64,000 bases of DNA from contig NC_058342.1 of assembly GCF_905475395.1 (NCBI RefSeq), positions 15,348,640-15,412,639 of the forward strand, written 5' to 3'. Positions within the stretch are counted from its first letter, which is position 1; the number at the start of each line of letters is the position of its first letter. Shown here one piece after another: positions 26,101 through 34,860 of this stretch. The notes below the pieces were generated by a model. It saw only the letters and a list, made by a program, of their open reading frames with translations. It was not told the origin of the DNA and made no database searches. This stretch comes from Chrysoperla carnea. Lineage: Eukaryota > Arthropoda > Insecta > Neuroptera > Chrysopidae. Position numbers and translations under genes: made by a program.

Positions 26101-29100
26101 CAAAAGTAAGCAGTTTTAATTAAACACATTTCTTCAATTGAACCAAATATTTATTTTAATAATAATCAAATTAAATTAATAATTATTAGGACGAACTGTT
26201 AATGACGTATCTCAGCTCCTTACGGAATTGACAATATTGAGTAAGCGCCTATGCGGGCTTCGCCGTATCCAACTCTATCACGCAGTTGAAACAACAGAAA
26301 ATCATTCGACTCAAAATATCTTTGTTCTCAGTTTAAATATGCCGCTAAATTGATGTTTTGTACTAAAATCGAATGTATTGTCGAAAACTACGCCACGAAC
26401 ATAGCACACTATACCTAAATAATGTTTGCAATCTGTGCATTCTTTTTTATATTTTATTTATTTATGATAAAGCATTGAAATAAAATACAAAAATTTATTA
26501 TTATTTTTTATCCAACAATCCAATTTTGGATACAATTTCGACACAATTCCACACTTATCTCTTGAATGGCGTCAGTGATATTTAGTTTCGAACCGTCTAA
26601 GACAAGGTTGGTGAACCTTAATGTATTAATATCCCATTTTTTCGAAAGAAATATTTAATAAGGCCATGGCCGTAAAATAATTTTAAATTCGTAATTTTTG
26701 GGATATCTCTTTATTTAAAAAATTTATGAAGCAATTTTTTGTGCCACCATACTTGGAGCACCATTAGGTTAGGTTAGATTAGGTTATATTGGCTATCCAC
26801 GAAGAACACACTTAGGCTATAGAGCCTAATATTGTGATACCATATTTAGTGTTTTACCACCTTTCCCCTGATAATTTCATTTATCAGCTCCTCAATTACT
26901 TTCAGAGGCTGAGTGCACCTGCTTCATGCATATACCATGCACTACACCAGCCCATACTAAACACCTAATGAAATTTGTGATTGGTGGCGTGCCCCAAAAT
27001 ATTGTGTTGCGTGCCATCAATGGCATCCCTGATCTATGATTTGAGATTCATTAGTAGATTGTTGCCTTCAATTATCCCCAAAGAAACAAATCAACAGGCC
27101 TTAAATCGCAAGATCTAGGCGATTAATTAAAATCTTATGGACTCAACCCTCAAATTCTTCTCTCCCGAACACTTTATGTAGGCATAACTTTTGATGGACC
27201 GTAGCTCGGAAGGAAAGGATTTATGAGGTTGAGCCCATAAGAACTTTTGATCAGCATGATCAAATCTACCTTCATCCATCATCCAAAAATCAATGTCTTG
27301 TGTCCGGGGTCCTTTCTAGTCGATTGGTTCAATTTATGATATTCCAAAGAGTTTCAAATCATATTCGACAAAATACCGAGTTGAAGTAACGTTTCATGCA
27401 TACCGTGAATATTTCAGTCGCCACGACTGCCCGATTTGAAGTCCAATCGGTCGTCAAATGTATAAATATAAATCGATTGGTTCAGTTGGTGCCAGACAAA
27501 ATTTATTCACCTTGCGAAAAACATCGAGTGTTGACGAGGTGCCAAAACTCTTAACACCGGATGCTGAAGTGATAGAAATTTTTCAATATGTCATCCAAAA
27601 ATCAATAAGACGCAGTTAAAAAATTCTGCGCAGTTTTTTAGTTGTAGATCTGTGAAATAATTATATTTTTTTTTTTTCTATTCTGAATTATTAATAGCTT
27701 TTTTTTATGATTTCAGTGAAAAATTATCTAAATCGACAAGGAAATTATTATCACCAACCTCCAACGAAACGACAAACATTTTCGAAATCCGTATCCGAAT
27801 GTTGTTGTGAGAGTGATGAGAAAATGGTATGTATTACAACTTATTTGACTAGCTTTTTTCTGCTCCCAATCTTATCAATCTGATCACCCAGATGTCTTGG
27901 TTATCCAAGTAAATTTTGAAAATCTTGAATGGTCTATCACAATTGTTTATAAAATAAATACAATTATGCTCCATCTTTCCATCTTAAGTCTGAATCTTGT
28001 TAGCTTTTTATTAATCCTATTCCCGTCTACATTTTCAAGTATCGTTTACTAATGAGATATTTTTGTTTGTTTGTTTACAGCCATCGAAAAATTACAGCAC
28101 GTTCTCAGCACCAGCCGAATTTCTATTAAACAGAGCAATTAAGCTTGCATGCTTAATGTGTTTAGCTCTTGGAATATTTATGGGCATTTATCATGCATAC
28201 CATTTAAAATTCTCATTACAAATGCCAGAATTTTTACCACGAAATTGTTCCGATTATAAATATTTAAAAGTCCATGAAAAGTATTTTGGATTTTATAGTT
28301 TTAGTACCGTTACAATGAACGTAAATTATCCGAGTAATCAATATTTAATTAAAGAATATCATAACTCAATCGTAAACACGAAAAATGTTTTGAGTAGTGA
28401 ATCAATCTCGTGGCTAGAAATGTTCCAGAATTATTTATCGAAATTACAAGAAGAATTCGAAGAGAATCTTCATAACAATTGTTTAAATAGTGAAAAATGG
28501 TATAAAAATGCTACGAAAAACGCAATACTGGCGTATAAATTGCTCGCAAACACGGGTAATGTAAATCATCCAATCGAGAAATCGGAAATTTTGACGAAGA
28601 AGCTGATAACGAATGGATTAATTGAAGAAGAACCGTATTATAATTATTTAAGTACGTGGTTCTCGAATGATCCAATTGTTTCGTTTATGCAAAATACATT
28701 CCGACCGATTCCAAGACATTTCTCCGCATCGGATGAATATGATTTGAAGATACCAAAAACGAAAGCGCTCAAATATGTTGAGACACAGTATTATGTCGAA
28801 AAATTACATAGTACAGATGATATTATCGAATTAATTCAATCGATACGAAAAACAAGTGAAAGTTTCAACGAAAAAGGAATGAAGAATTATCCGAAAGGGA
28901 TAATATTCGCATTTTATGATCAATTTATCGATATTTATCAACATTTTGCCGCAATATTTGGTGCTAATTTCCTAGCATGTTTTCTATGTTCGTTTATATT
29001 ATTAAATTTCAATACTAGTCTATTTTTAATCGCTTTTAAAATGACATTAATCATTTTTCTGGCTATTGGCTATCATTTCCTACAAATTGACATGAATATT

Positions 29101-31549
29101 GTGTTTGTGATGACAACAAGCGTGGCAATCACAATATTGGGACGTAATTTAATTGTGTTAATTGAAGGTTTTGTTACATCGATTGGGAATCGTGAACGAC
29201 GGACACGATTAACAATTGAATTAAATATGTGGCCACTATTTCAAGGCAATTTATCATTGTTGATATCGATTGCCGTTTTTTATACATCCGATTTTGATTT
29301 TATACGAAAATATTTATTTTATACGTTTATTGTTACAATTATTGTCGATTCGTTTAGTACGTTTTTATTTTTTCCAATATTTTTGAGCTGTTTTGGACCA
29401 AAACCAATGGTAAGTGTTTTATTTATTATTTTTATTATTCTTTCAGTTTATCTCGAGTGAGATTTACGAGAGTTAACTGCCTCAAGCATAAATCTCAAGC
29501 CACCATGGGATTAGAATAAGGCTACTCTAGCGGTTTTGATGACCTGATCGAAACTCGGATGTAACTCCGACTATACTCCATTAAACAGTTTTCACGGAGT
29601 ATAGATGGAGTTTTGTGTGCAGTTGCGACACGAGATTGCGATTCCTGCGTCGTTTTGTCGGAATTTTCATAGAATATTGCCGGCCTTTTAACGGAATATC
29701 AACGCAGAATTACTGGTGTTCTTCCGAGCTATTTGCTAAGTATTGCCAGTATTTTCACAGAGAATAATCGTAGTATTGCTGGTATTCTCATGCTTAAACA
29801 TCGCTTACACTTCAGCGATACCCCGAGTTTTTTCAGAAGAATTTCGGCATTGCCACTTAAACCGATAGAGTGTCTTTAGATATTTGGCGTCCGTGGGATA
29901 CCAATGCGCCTTTTTTTCTACCGGAGTAATTATGTTAAAGGCAGAAATGTTACCTGGAGCTAATTTGTGACACTTTCACTAAGAATCAACCTTCTGCAAA
30001 AAAAAAATTCAAGCTCGGTCGCCAAAAGACAGCCTGAAAAAAACATATGAGGTCGAATTAGGAAATATTTTTAATTTTCCAGGCTTCAAACGAATATATT
30101 TCCGATATATTATCTTCGTCATCTTAAAGTACGAATGATGTTGCAAAACACATACAAATTGGGATACTTTTCATTAAGTAGTTTTATCAAGCTTTTAATT
30201 TTCTTAACAATTGTAACTAAATTTACTTTCTCTATTGTTGCAGTTAATTCCATTGGATCACGCAGATCGAATTGCAACCCCTTCACCAGTTCCATCTCCT
30301 GTAATCACACGAAAACATCATCATCATCACAATAGGTAAGAATTACCGAGTGTTTCTGAATTAACAACGTCGCCATTTCCTTCACAAAAATTGAATTTTT
30401 TATATTGTGATTTTGATCATACACAGAATCTCCGAAAATTAAAAATTTTACCTTGTGCGAATAAAAATACTTATACATTTTCAGAAGTTTTGTCAATAAC
30501 AGAAAGCTCAGACTTACAACCGATTCCAATTGAATTGAATTCAAAGATAATTGTTCTCCCTGTTTTATCTTCTAAAAATGCCCATTTAATATTTTTCAAT
30601 TTCAAATCAGATAAAATTAATAACTATTTCTTTTTTTTTTTTTTAATAGATCTAGAAGGCATAGTTCGCATAGCAGTTCACATAGTAGTGATAATTGTGG
30701 TCCAGGAATTGCGAAACAACAAACAACGCGAGAGCCATCTTTGACCACAATTACAGAGGAAAGTGGATGCAGTATTACAGTACAACCGGAAGTTGTTGTT
30801 CAAACTACAACTTATAGTAATCAGGTAAACATTAAATATTACTTTTTTTTGAAACCATAGAAGTAAAAATTTAAATTAAAAAGAGATTTATATCTTTTAT
30901 CATCTGGCTTATGATCTACCAACAAGTGGCGTAGCTCGCCTTGGTGGGGTTCTGTATCAAAATTAGTTGTGAGGCCCAAATGAAGGCTAAACATTTCTCA
31001 CAAAAGAAACATAAATGCTTGAATTAAATTAAAATAAATATTTTTTTACTAAATCATCTACAGCTGAAGAGGATTTCAGTTTTTCTAAAATTTCTGCCTC
31101 CATAGACAGTAGTGACAAGTCTGATACCCGTTCCTGTCCCATCGAAGTTCTTAGGTAATTTTGTAACACACGTTAGGGGTCCCTTTATCCTTAGAGCCCC
31201 ATATCATTGATACGGCGGTAGCTACGCTCTGCTACCAACATTAAATGAAAGAGTCTTTCGAGATTATGACATACACATTGAGCCAACAACGGCTGGGTAA
31301 TATACCAAAAAGTTTTAATCATGACTGTTTTAATCATATCGATTTAACTGTCCCCACCCTGCTAATGTGGCAAGTTCATACCCTATTTTTTATAAAACAA
31401 GCATTAACTCGAATTTTCTTTTCCAGAATGATTCAAACAGTAGTCCAAATAACAGTCAACATGTCACCACAAAAGTAACAGCAACTGCCAACATCAAAGT
31501 GGAAGTTCACTCCCGTCCAAATAGCCGTCGTGAAGATAGGGAACCATAA
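19980..31549 (+). CDS. ptc: Patched-family Hedgehog receptor (gene span, N-terminal exon missing)
   Basis: Ten exons join in phase (19980-20166, 21095-21518, 22621-22825, 23351-23755, 24810-25236, 27717-27826, 28081-29409, 30244-30335, 30650-30824, 31427-31549), all with AG/GT borders, giving 1158 residues and a TAA stop. Patched is a 12-helix RND-type membrane protein that binds Hedgehog and keeps Smoothened off, probably by moving sterol. Family marks: AGKVLFV with ATFSVGLKS in TM1, PCNIITPLDCFWEGSKL in loop 1, a sterol-sensing domain in exons 4-5, LPVPALK before TM6, DFDFI in the second half, and a tail with SLTTITEES, VQPEVVV and VTATANIKVE, as in Drosophila Ptc. Drosophila Ptc has 1286 residues; the shortfall is the absent N terminus (about 60-75 residues), a short central loop and a short tail. 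Odd: the acidic residues of TM4 and TM10 are arginine. Dispatched or NPC1 is excluded by the tail. Whether this is the only ptc copy of the genome cannot be told. Confidence 0.93.
20242..20459 (-). mobile_element. hAT-type MITE in the first ptc intron
   Basis: CAGACATGGGCAAACG to GGCCATACCTG, flanked by an exact CTTTAAAG duplication (20234-20241, 20460-20467). Same family as 5351-5609, inverted: ACCTATCTCATTACTATTAG and GTGACTTCGACTTAAAATAA are shared. Confidence 0.8.
20583..20765 (+). repeat. Repeat D, copy 2 (ptc intron)
   Basis: GTGAATTATTTCATTGTAAA to TAGCGCTTTCCAAAAAGAAA; reverse of 10400-10620. Confidence 0.5.
21095..21518 (+). CDS. ptc: ptc exon: first extracellular loop, N-terminal half
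   Basis: Residues 63-204. SGRIGEEVSYTMSYLGE matches the GGRL-x-EL-x-YT segment that follows TM1 in Patched; ALIAHLNIIKKASQV and WKLKDLC follow, then PCNIITPLDCFWEGSKLLGP, the best conserved stretch of loop 1. Between VIQMPED and DDNILTRDAL it carries roughly 15-20 extra residues (SQNHYGHETMSGRFRYIEED) compared with Drosophila and human as I remember them. Acceptor TTTTTTAG, donor CC|GTAAGT, phase 1 in and phase 2 out. Confidence 0.92.
21540..21730 (+). repeat. Dispersed repeat P fragment (ptc intron)
   Basis: GATTGACCTAGAGAACCTAA, GTCAGGAAATTTTGAAAT and GGAAAAGTCATGGAATAG. Parts recur at 22437-22560, 33090-33400 and 56039-56100, where the start reads CAGGGTGGTGATCGAC. Class unknown. Confidence 0.4.
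21866..22374 (+). mobile_element. Two abutting TTAA-type MITEs (ptc intron)
   Basis: A partial copy starts TTAAGAATGTACGAACACCA at 21863 and is cut at 22013 by a second copy, 22014-22374, with ends TTAAGGATGTATGAGCAC and CCTTGGTGTTCGTAATACCT (imperfectly inverted). The second copy holds the L body. Confidence 0.5.
22621..22825 (+). CDS. ptc: ptc exon: first extracellular loop, middle
   Basis: Residues 204-272. GVGNRKWTNLDPQKILAQMK aligns with the RWTNFDPLEFLEELK region of PTCH1, and PCLEPEDPECPVTAPNYHSK with PCLNPADPDCPATAPNKNS, keeping both cysteines. Acceptor CTGAATACAG, donor GAG|GTACGT, phase 2 in and 0 out. An antisense frame over the same bases is a shadow. Confidence 0.92.
23351..23755 (+). 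CDS. ptc: ptc exon: end of loop 1 and start of TM2
   Basis: Residues 273-407. ALMNSGCKGYATKYMHWPEQ and LILGGVTKN match the GGC-x-G...KYMHW-x-EELIVGG block of Patched; KALQTVIQIMGTKDMYEFW and IGWNQEKAAQILDAWQKRF follow, all in family order. It ends in KLAIVVSLL, the first part of TM2 and of the sterol-sensing domain. Acceptor TTTTTTTCAG, donor TTG|GTAAG, phase 0 on both sides. Confidence 0.93.
23823..24490 (-). pseudogene. Non-LTR retrotransposon remnant: RNase H, zinc motif and 3' end
   Basis: On the minus strand GHRGILGN and NELARNG mark an RNase H domain with in-frame stops; YISKLVAAITGHC and then CRSCYSGEEEETKFHLHYHC give the Cys/His motif typical of the ORF2 end in Jockey/I/R1-like LINEs. 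The 3' UTR ends in ATCTAAGTGTATCCC, AACAGCCACTCTAACCTAAC and CCTAA units. It lies antisense in the intron after ptc exon 4; several frameshifts, clearly dead. Confidence 0.7.
24810..25236 (+). CDS. ptc: ptc exon: sterol-sensing domain TM2-TM6, with a D-to-R change in TM4
   Basis: Residues 408-549, most of the sterol-sensing domain. TIQVVPYLCVGLSLRDVW aligns without gaps with TTQVLPFLALGVGVDDVF of human PTCH1, so the first Asp of the TM4 pair (human D513) is Arg (CGT at 24972-24974, residue 462) and the second is kept. AGLGFCSLLGVPLN, LPVPALKACAMQCAV and FPGILSIDQRRK match TM3, TM5 and TM6; the Asp in LSID, the site that I recall as mutated in SSD alleles of ptc and SCAP, is kept. The TM2-TM3 loop is about ten residues short. 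Acceptor TTTTCAG, donor GAG|GTAAG, phase 0 in and 1 out. Confidence 0.92.
25274..25460 (+). mobile_element. tRNA-headed SINE with LINE-like tail (ptc intron)
   Basis: Box A TAGCTCAGTTGG (25287-25298) and box B GGTTCGATTCC (25342-25352) lie 43 bases apart; acceptor arms do not pair, so it is not a tRNA gene. The tail CCTAAGTGTGTCTTTCGTGG, ACAGCCAATATAACCTAACC matches the 3' end of the LINE remnant at 23823 and the piece at 26764. Confidence 0.7.
26764..26960 (-). mobile_element. LINE/SINE 3' tail copy (ptc intron)
   Basis: Minus strand: GGTATCACAATATTAGGCTC, CCTAAGTGTGTTCTTCGTGG, AGCCAATATAACCTAATC, then three CCTAA-like units. No tRNA head is seen upstream, so probably a 5'-truncated LINE end. 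Confidence 0.55.
27182..27330 (+). repeat. Dispersed repeat H, copy 2 (ptc intron)
   Basis: GACCGTAGCTCGGAAGGAAA and GAACTTTTGATCAGCATGAT, as at 1974-2260. Confidence 0.45.
27717..27826 (+). CDS. ptc: ptc exon: short central cytoplasmic loop
   Basis: Residues 549-586, VKNYLNRQGNYYHQPPTKRQ to SECCCESDEKM. With neighbouring residues the whole loop between TM6 and TM7 is about 55 residues; in human and fly it is roughly 100 or more. No PPxY ligase-binding motif is present, although vertebrate PTCH1 has one here. The CCC run recalls the FCCC cluster at the start of this loop in Drosophila, but it sits near its end. Recognised from phase (1 in, 0 out) and splice sites (TTTCAG, ATG|GTATGT) more than from similarity. 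Confidence 0.8.
28081..29409 (+). CDS. ptc: ptc exon: TM7 to TM12, with Arg at the TM10 acidic site
   Basis: Residues 587-1029, one 1.3-kb exon for the second half. Family landmarks in order: FSAPAEF before TM7, YFGFYSFSTVT, NAILAYKLLANTG, PYYNYLSTWFSNDP, EYDLKIPKTKALKYVETQYY, FAFYDQFIDIYQHF leading to TM8, then FVTSIGNRERR after TM10, DFDFIRKY, and FFPIFLSCFGPKPM after TM12. In TM10, SVAITILGRN lines up with ASVGIGVEF of PTCH1, so the Glu (human E1095) is Arg (CGT at 29143-29145, residue 941); Drosophila already has Cys there. Acceptor TTGTTTACAG, donor ATG|GTAAGT, phase 0 at both ends. Confidence 0.93.
29410..30243. other. ptc intron with no element recognised
   Basis: 29600-29900 is richer in GC and repeats short words such as TATTGCCGG, TATTGCCAG and TATTGCTGG, a weak degenerate tandem. 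No exon with fitting phase was seen. Confidence 0.4.
30244..30335 (+). CDS. ptc: ptc exon: start of C-terminal tail
   Basis: Residues 1030-1060, LIPLDHADRIATPSPVPSP and a run of five His. It corresponds to VPLEHPDRISTPSPLP in Drosophila Ptc, where a His run also occurs a little later. Acceptor TTGTTGCAG, donor TAG|GTAAG, phase 0 in and 2 out. Confidence 0.88.
30650..30824 (+). CDS. ptc: ptc exon: Ser/His-rich tail with SLTTITEE
   Basis: Residues 1060-1118. SRRHSSHSSSHSSDN, then EPSLTTITEESG and ITVQPEVVVQTTTYSN, blocks found in the same order in the Drosophila Ptc tail (DPSLTTITEE, VVQPEVTVETT). In fly these blocks are separated by a Pro-rich stretch with PPPAY; here that stretch is replaced by two residues or so. 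Acceptor TTTTTAATAG, donor CAG|GTAAAC, phase 2 in and 0 out. Confidence 0.88.
31427..31549 (+). CDS. ptc: ptc last exon and stop
   Basis: Residues 1119-1158, NDSNSSPNNSQHVTTKVTA to the end at EDREP, TAA at 31547-31549. TTKVTATANIKVE is nearly identical to the C-terminal motif of Drosophila Ptc and is the strongest single sign that this is an insect Patched, not only a related transporter. Acceptor TTTTCCAG, phase 0. Confidence 0.93.
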   Translation, partial: NDSNSSPNNSQHVTTKVTATANIKVEVHSRPNSRREDREP

Positions 31550-31600
31550 AATTGTACAAAAGATAAATGAGAGTAAAATATTTTTGTAAAAATATAGTTT

Positions 31601-31606
31601 AATAAA
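31601..31606 (+). promoter_or_regulatory. Candidate ptc polyadenylation signal AATAAA
   Basis: Canonical AATAAA 52 bases after the ptc stop, followed by an A-rich run. It would give a very short 3' UTR; further AATAAA-like words downstream are possible alternatives. Confidence 0.55.
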
Positions 31607-33080
31607 AACACACAAAAAAAATGTTTAACGAAAAACTACATAAACGCTTTTGCAAGACTCAGCTCCATTCAAACGTTAAACGACGTAAAACACTGACGTT
31701 AGTAGACAGAATTTGTTACGTCACGTCATATGTATGATACCCGACTAATGATTGGTTCTGATTAGTTAAACATCAATAAACGGCAGCGTTTTACGTTGTA
31801 ATGGAGCTAGCCTACAAACTTAATTTTTACGCCCGCCCTTACACACACAGAGGCGTGCGTTTAATATGTACAAAATTAATTTTTGTTTTTAAATTGACAC
31901 ATCCTTAATCAGTATTTTGAAAAAAAGAAATGATTCTAGTACTAATTTTATTTTGAAATTATGTTTTTTTTTTTTTAATATTATGTAATTTGGATGTAAT
32001 TGTGTAATTCCTTCGTGGAAGGACGTTTTTTTTTTTTAAATGTTCAAAGTGTTTTTGAACTGTTTTGAAATCTTGAATCTTATATACAGTCGCTATGTTT
32101 CATATATAAATAACTAGCTGACCCGGTGAAGTTATTTATTTTATTATAACTTTTGATCAGCGATTAATCTGAAGCTCCAATTCATGAATACTTATCCTAA
32201 GCCGCCCGCTTAACACAAACTTTACTCCTATTTCTAGAACAATTGGAATTGGGCTTATCTCTTGGAACTCGCTGCGCTTGGGGCTCGGAGTCGAGGTGGG
32301 GATAGAGCGATGAAAAATATTTTACTTATCCTCGTACCTTAAAAATTTATGATATTTTTATAAAATGAAATTATTTGATTTAAAAGAACGAATAACTTTG
32401 TCTTGAATAATTCATTCTGGATCATTTGGATATGAAACTCTAAAGAAATAGAAATTTTGAATATTTGAAACTGTGGCTGTATATAAAAAGCCTATGTGTG
32501 TTTATAGGCTAAATCTCAAAATGAAAATATTTGTGTTTTAGAAAATAAAAAGCAAACATTTATGGGAATTTAATGCTAATAAAGACTCTCTTTAGCGATA
32601 GAAAAAAGAACTATATGTGTTATCTCGTATAGATATATTAATATTAAACGGAAATGTTGTTTACAATATTGTATATTGCATACCATACATACAAATATGA
32701 TTTACATTTTTTTTTTATTCGTGGCGCTGACATCTTAGTATTAAAATCCCATACACTTTCCAGAAATTTGGTTTAGAACCAGAATTAGATGTAATCGAAT
32801 TTTAAACAGAAAAGAAAATATAAAAATTAGGCCAGTATTTGTAAAATTTTCTAAAACAGTAATTTTTGTAAAATTTTCATTTTGAGTGTCAGGAAAAGAT
32901 TCTTGTAAATCGTACAAATTGTTCTTTTATTTTTTTATAATATGTTCACAAAGTATTTATTTCAAGACTGCCGACCTCCAATTATTTTATACAATTAAAT
33001 AACGTCCAATTAATAAAAGTCGCTTTCATAAAATGGATACATCCGAATTTAACCCTTGTAGAATATATTCTATCTGGTCG
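31607..33080. other. Spacer downstream of ptc
   Basis: No gene. ACTAGCTGACCCGGTGAAGT at 32112 opens an unclassified repeat of about 220 bases (to 32330). The remainder is AT-rich, with possible long 3' UTR. Confidence 0.4.
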
Positions 33081-33089
33081 TACTAAATA

Positions 33090-33400
33090 CAGGATGGTGA
33101 TCGACTTGGAAAAGCTGAAAATGTCAGAGAATATTAGATTTTTGAAAAGTTAGGGAACATGGTCAAGGAAATTTGAATTTTCGTATCGGTCAAAGAAAAT
33201 TATTTTAAAAAATTGCCCAGAATTGAATTTTGAAAAGTGATTCTTCTTCTACACCAATTTGATTTACCTTAGTGCATTATTTTATCAAAATATGAGGAAA
33301 ATAAAGGTTTCTTTATTTTTCGACTAAACGACTAAAATAATTTCGAAAAAATAGGGAATTTTTGTTATAATCACGGAAAAGTTAAATAATTTTATAGGGT
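33090..33400 (+). repeat. Dispersed repeat P, longest copy
   Basis: CAGGATGGTGATCGACTTGG, then repeated GTCA(G/A)GGAA-type words and GGGTGTCCCGTTTG at the end. Confidence 0.4.
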
Positions 33401-33409
33401 GTCCCGTTT

Positions 33410-33825
33410 GTATACTCTGTATAAATCAAATATATATCAAGGTATGCTAATTTTAGTTTGTAACGCTTATAAAATATTGATGATACGAACAAAAATTTGG
33501 TATAGATGTGCAAATCGCCTGAGTCTGTCAGCACGATAACTCAAAACCGCAAAGAGATATCAAGCTGAAATTTTTATAGCGTGCTCAGTTCGTAAATAAG
33601 CAACCGTTAAAGATAGAACAAAAGTTTAAATATAAAAAATGTTCCTTATAAAAAATTGAACAACTTTTTTATCCTAAACTAAAAATTTTGCAGATAGCTT
33701 CAATTAGTGGAACATTTTCGATAAATGAAAAAAAATGCTAGAAAATACTTCTATTGGTTTTTTAAACTCTTCTAATTTATAAAAATAATGCAAGCACTGA
33801 CATTCAACACTTTCTATAAATTGAT
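33410..33825 (-). mobile_element. HINE/DINE-1-like element, truncated
   Basis: TATACTCTGTATAAATCAAA to ATTCAACACTTTCTATA; alpha module, the CAAGTG end is lost, core reduced to GAGTCTGTCAGCACG. Confidence 0.6.
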
Positions 33826-34559
33826 AATGGAATAAGGAAAATCTCGCGATGTGACAGAAAAACTGACTAAAGAAGAATAATTCGATCATCACCTTAATTT
33901 TGAATAATCACATAAAATATTTTGATGTTGAATCAAATTTGAATCGTATTTTTTTGTGAAAATGTTGATTTTCGACTTTTATTAATTGGACTAGATTAAG
34001 TTTTACAGTTTTTATATAGAAAAACGTGAAAATTCCTCCAACCAAACGTAGGCATAATATTTAACTAAAAGAAACAAAAGATGGAAATAATTTATATAAA
34101 TAAAAAAGAAAGTATGTAATTATTAATATTATTTATTAATTATGGGATATAATTTTCCAAGATCGTTTTCTAAGTTTACAAACAAAATAAAAACACTGCC
34201 TTCCCCCTTTCCTGCTGTATTTTCTGGATAAATGTTGTAACTTTTTTTATATATTAATGTAACCTCTATTTATTTCTCGATGTAGCTGTGAGGAATGCTC
34301 TTGCAAATGAAATAGAATGTCCTTGTTCTGGGTAAATAAAGCCATGAGATATATCAATTTTCGAAATTTTTATAATTTTTCGATCATTAAAATTCTTTAA
34401 AAAAGATATACATCTATCACAGTTTCTAATTTTTTTTTAAATCCAATTCATTTGTTGGCTAGAAGAGTAGTTCTCGAGATATCGCCGAAAATCTTTCTAA
34501 AATACATTATTTCTGTTGATACCATATAAAAAAAAAAACCTGATTGTGATATGAGAATG

Positions 34560-34860
34560 AATTTTTGCTGTTTCGATTTGAGACATAGTTATTCTCAAAT
34601 TAAAATTGTATATTAAGAAATTCTATTTAAAAATCATATAACAGACTTTTTACAACGCAACCATCGTCAATAGCTCAATTTATGTTTGTAATATGTTATA
34701 TAAATAAATTTAGGTACTGACGATGGTTGCGTTGCAATTGAAATATCGATATTTAGCGAAATGTAAGCCTGTTGTATACTTTTTAAATATAATTTCTTAA
34801 TATACAATTTTATTTCGAGTATCGTGTCATTTATTTCAATAACTACAGAAGTAAGTTTTT
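34560..34860. repeat. Imperfect long hairpin
   Basis: Arms meet about 34705. CAACGCAACCATCGTCA (34655-34671) pairs with TGACGATGGTTGCGTTG (34718-34734), and AAATTGTATATTAAGAAATT (34604) with AATTTCTTAATATACAATTT (34790). Palindromic MITE or hairpin locus. Confidence 0.55.

Noticed and set aside
19980..31549. Dispatched, NPC1 or another RND-type protein
   Set aside because: Loop 1 block PLDCFWEGSKL and the tail VTATANIKVE are Patched marks.
19980..31549. A ptc pseudogene
   Set aside because: All ten exons are open, in phase and bordered by GT/AG; the odd residues are substitutions, not breaks.
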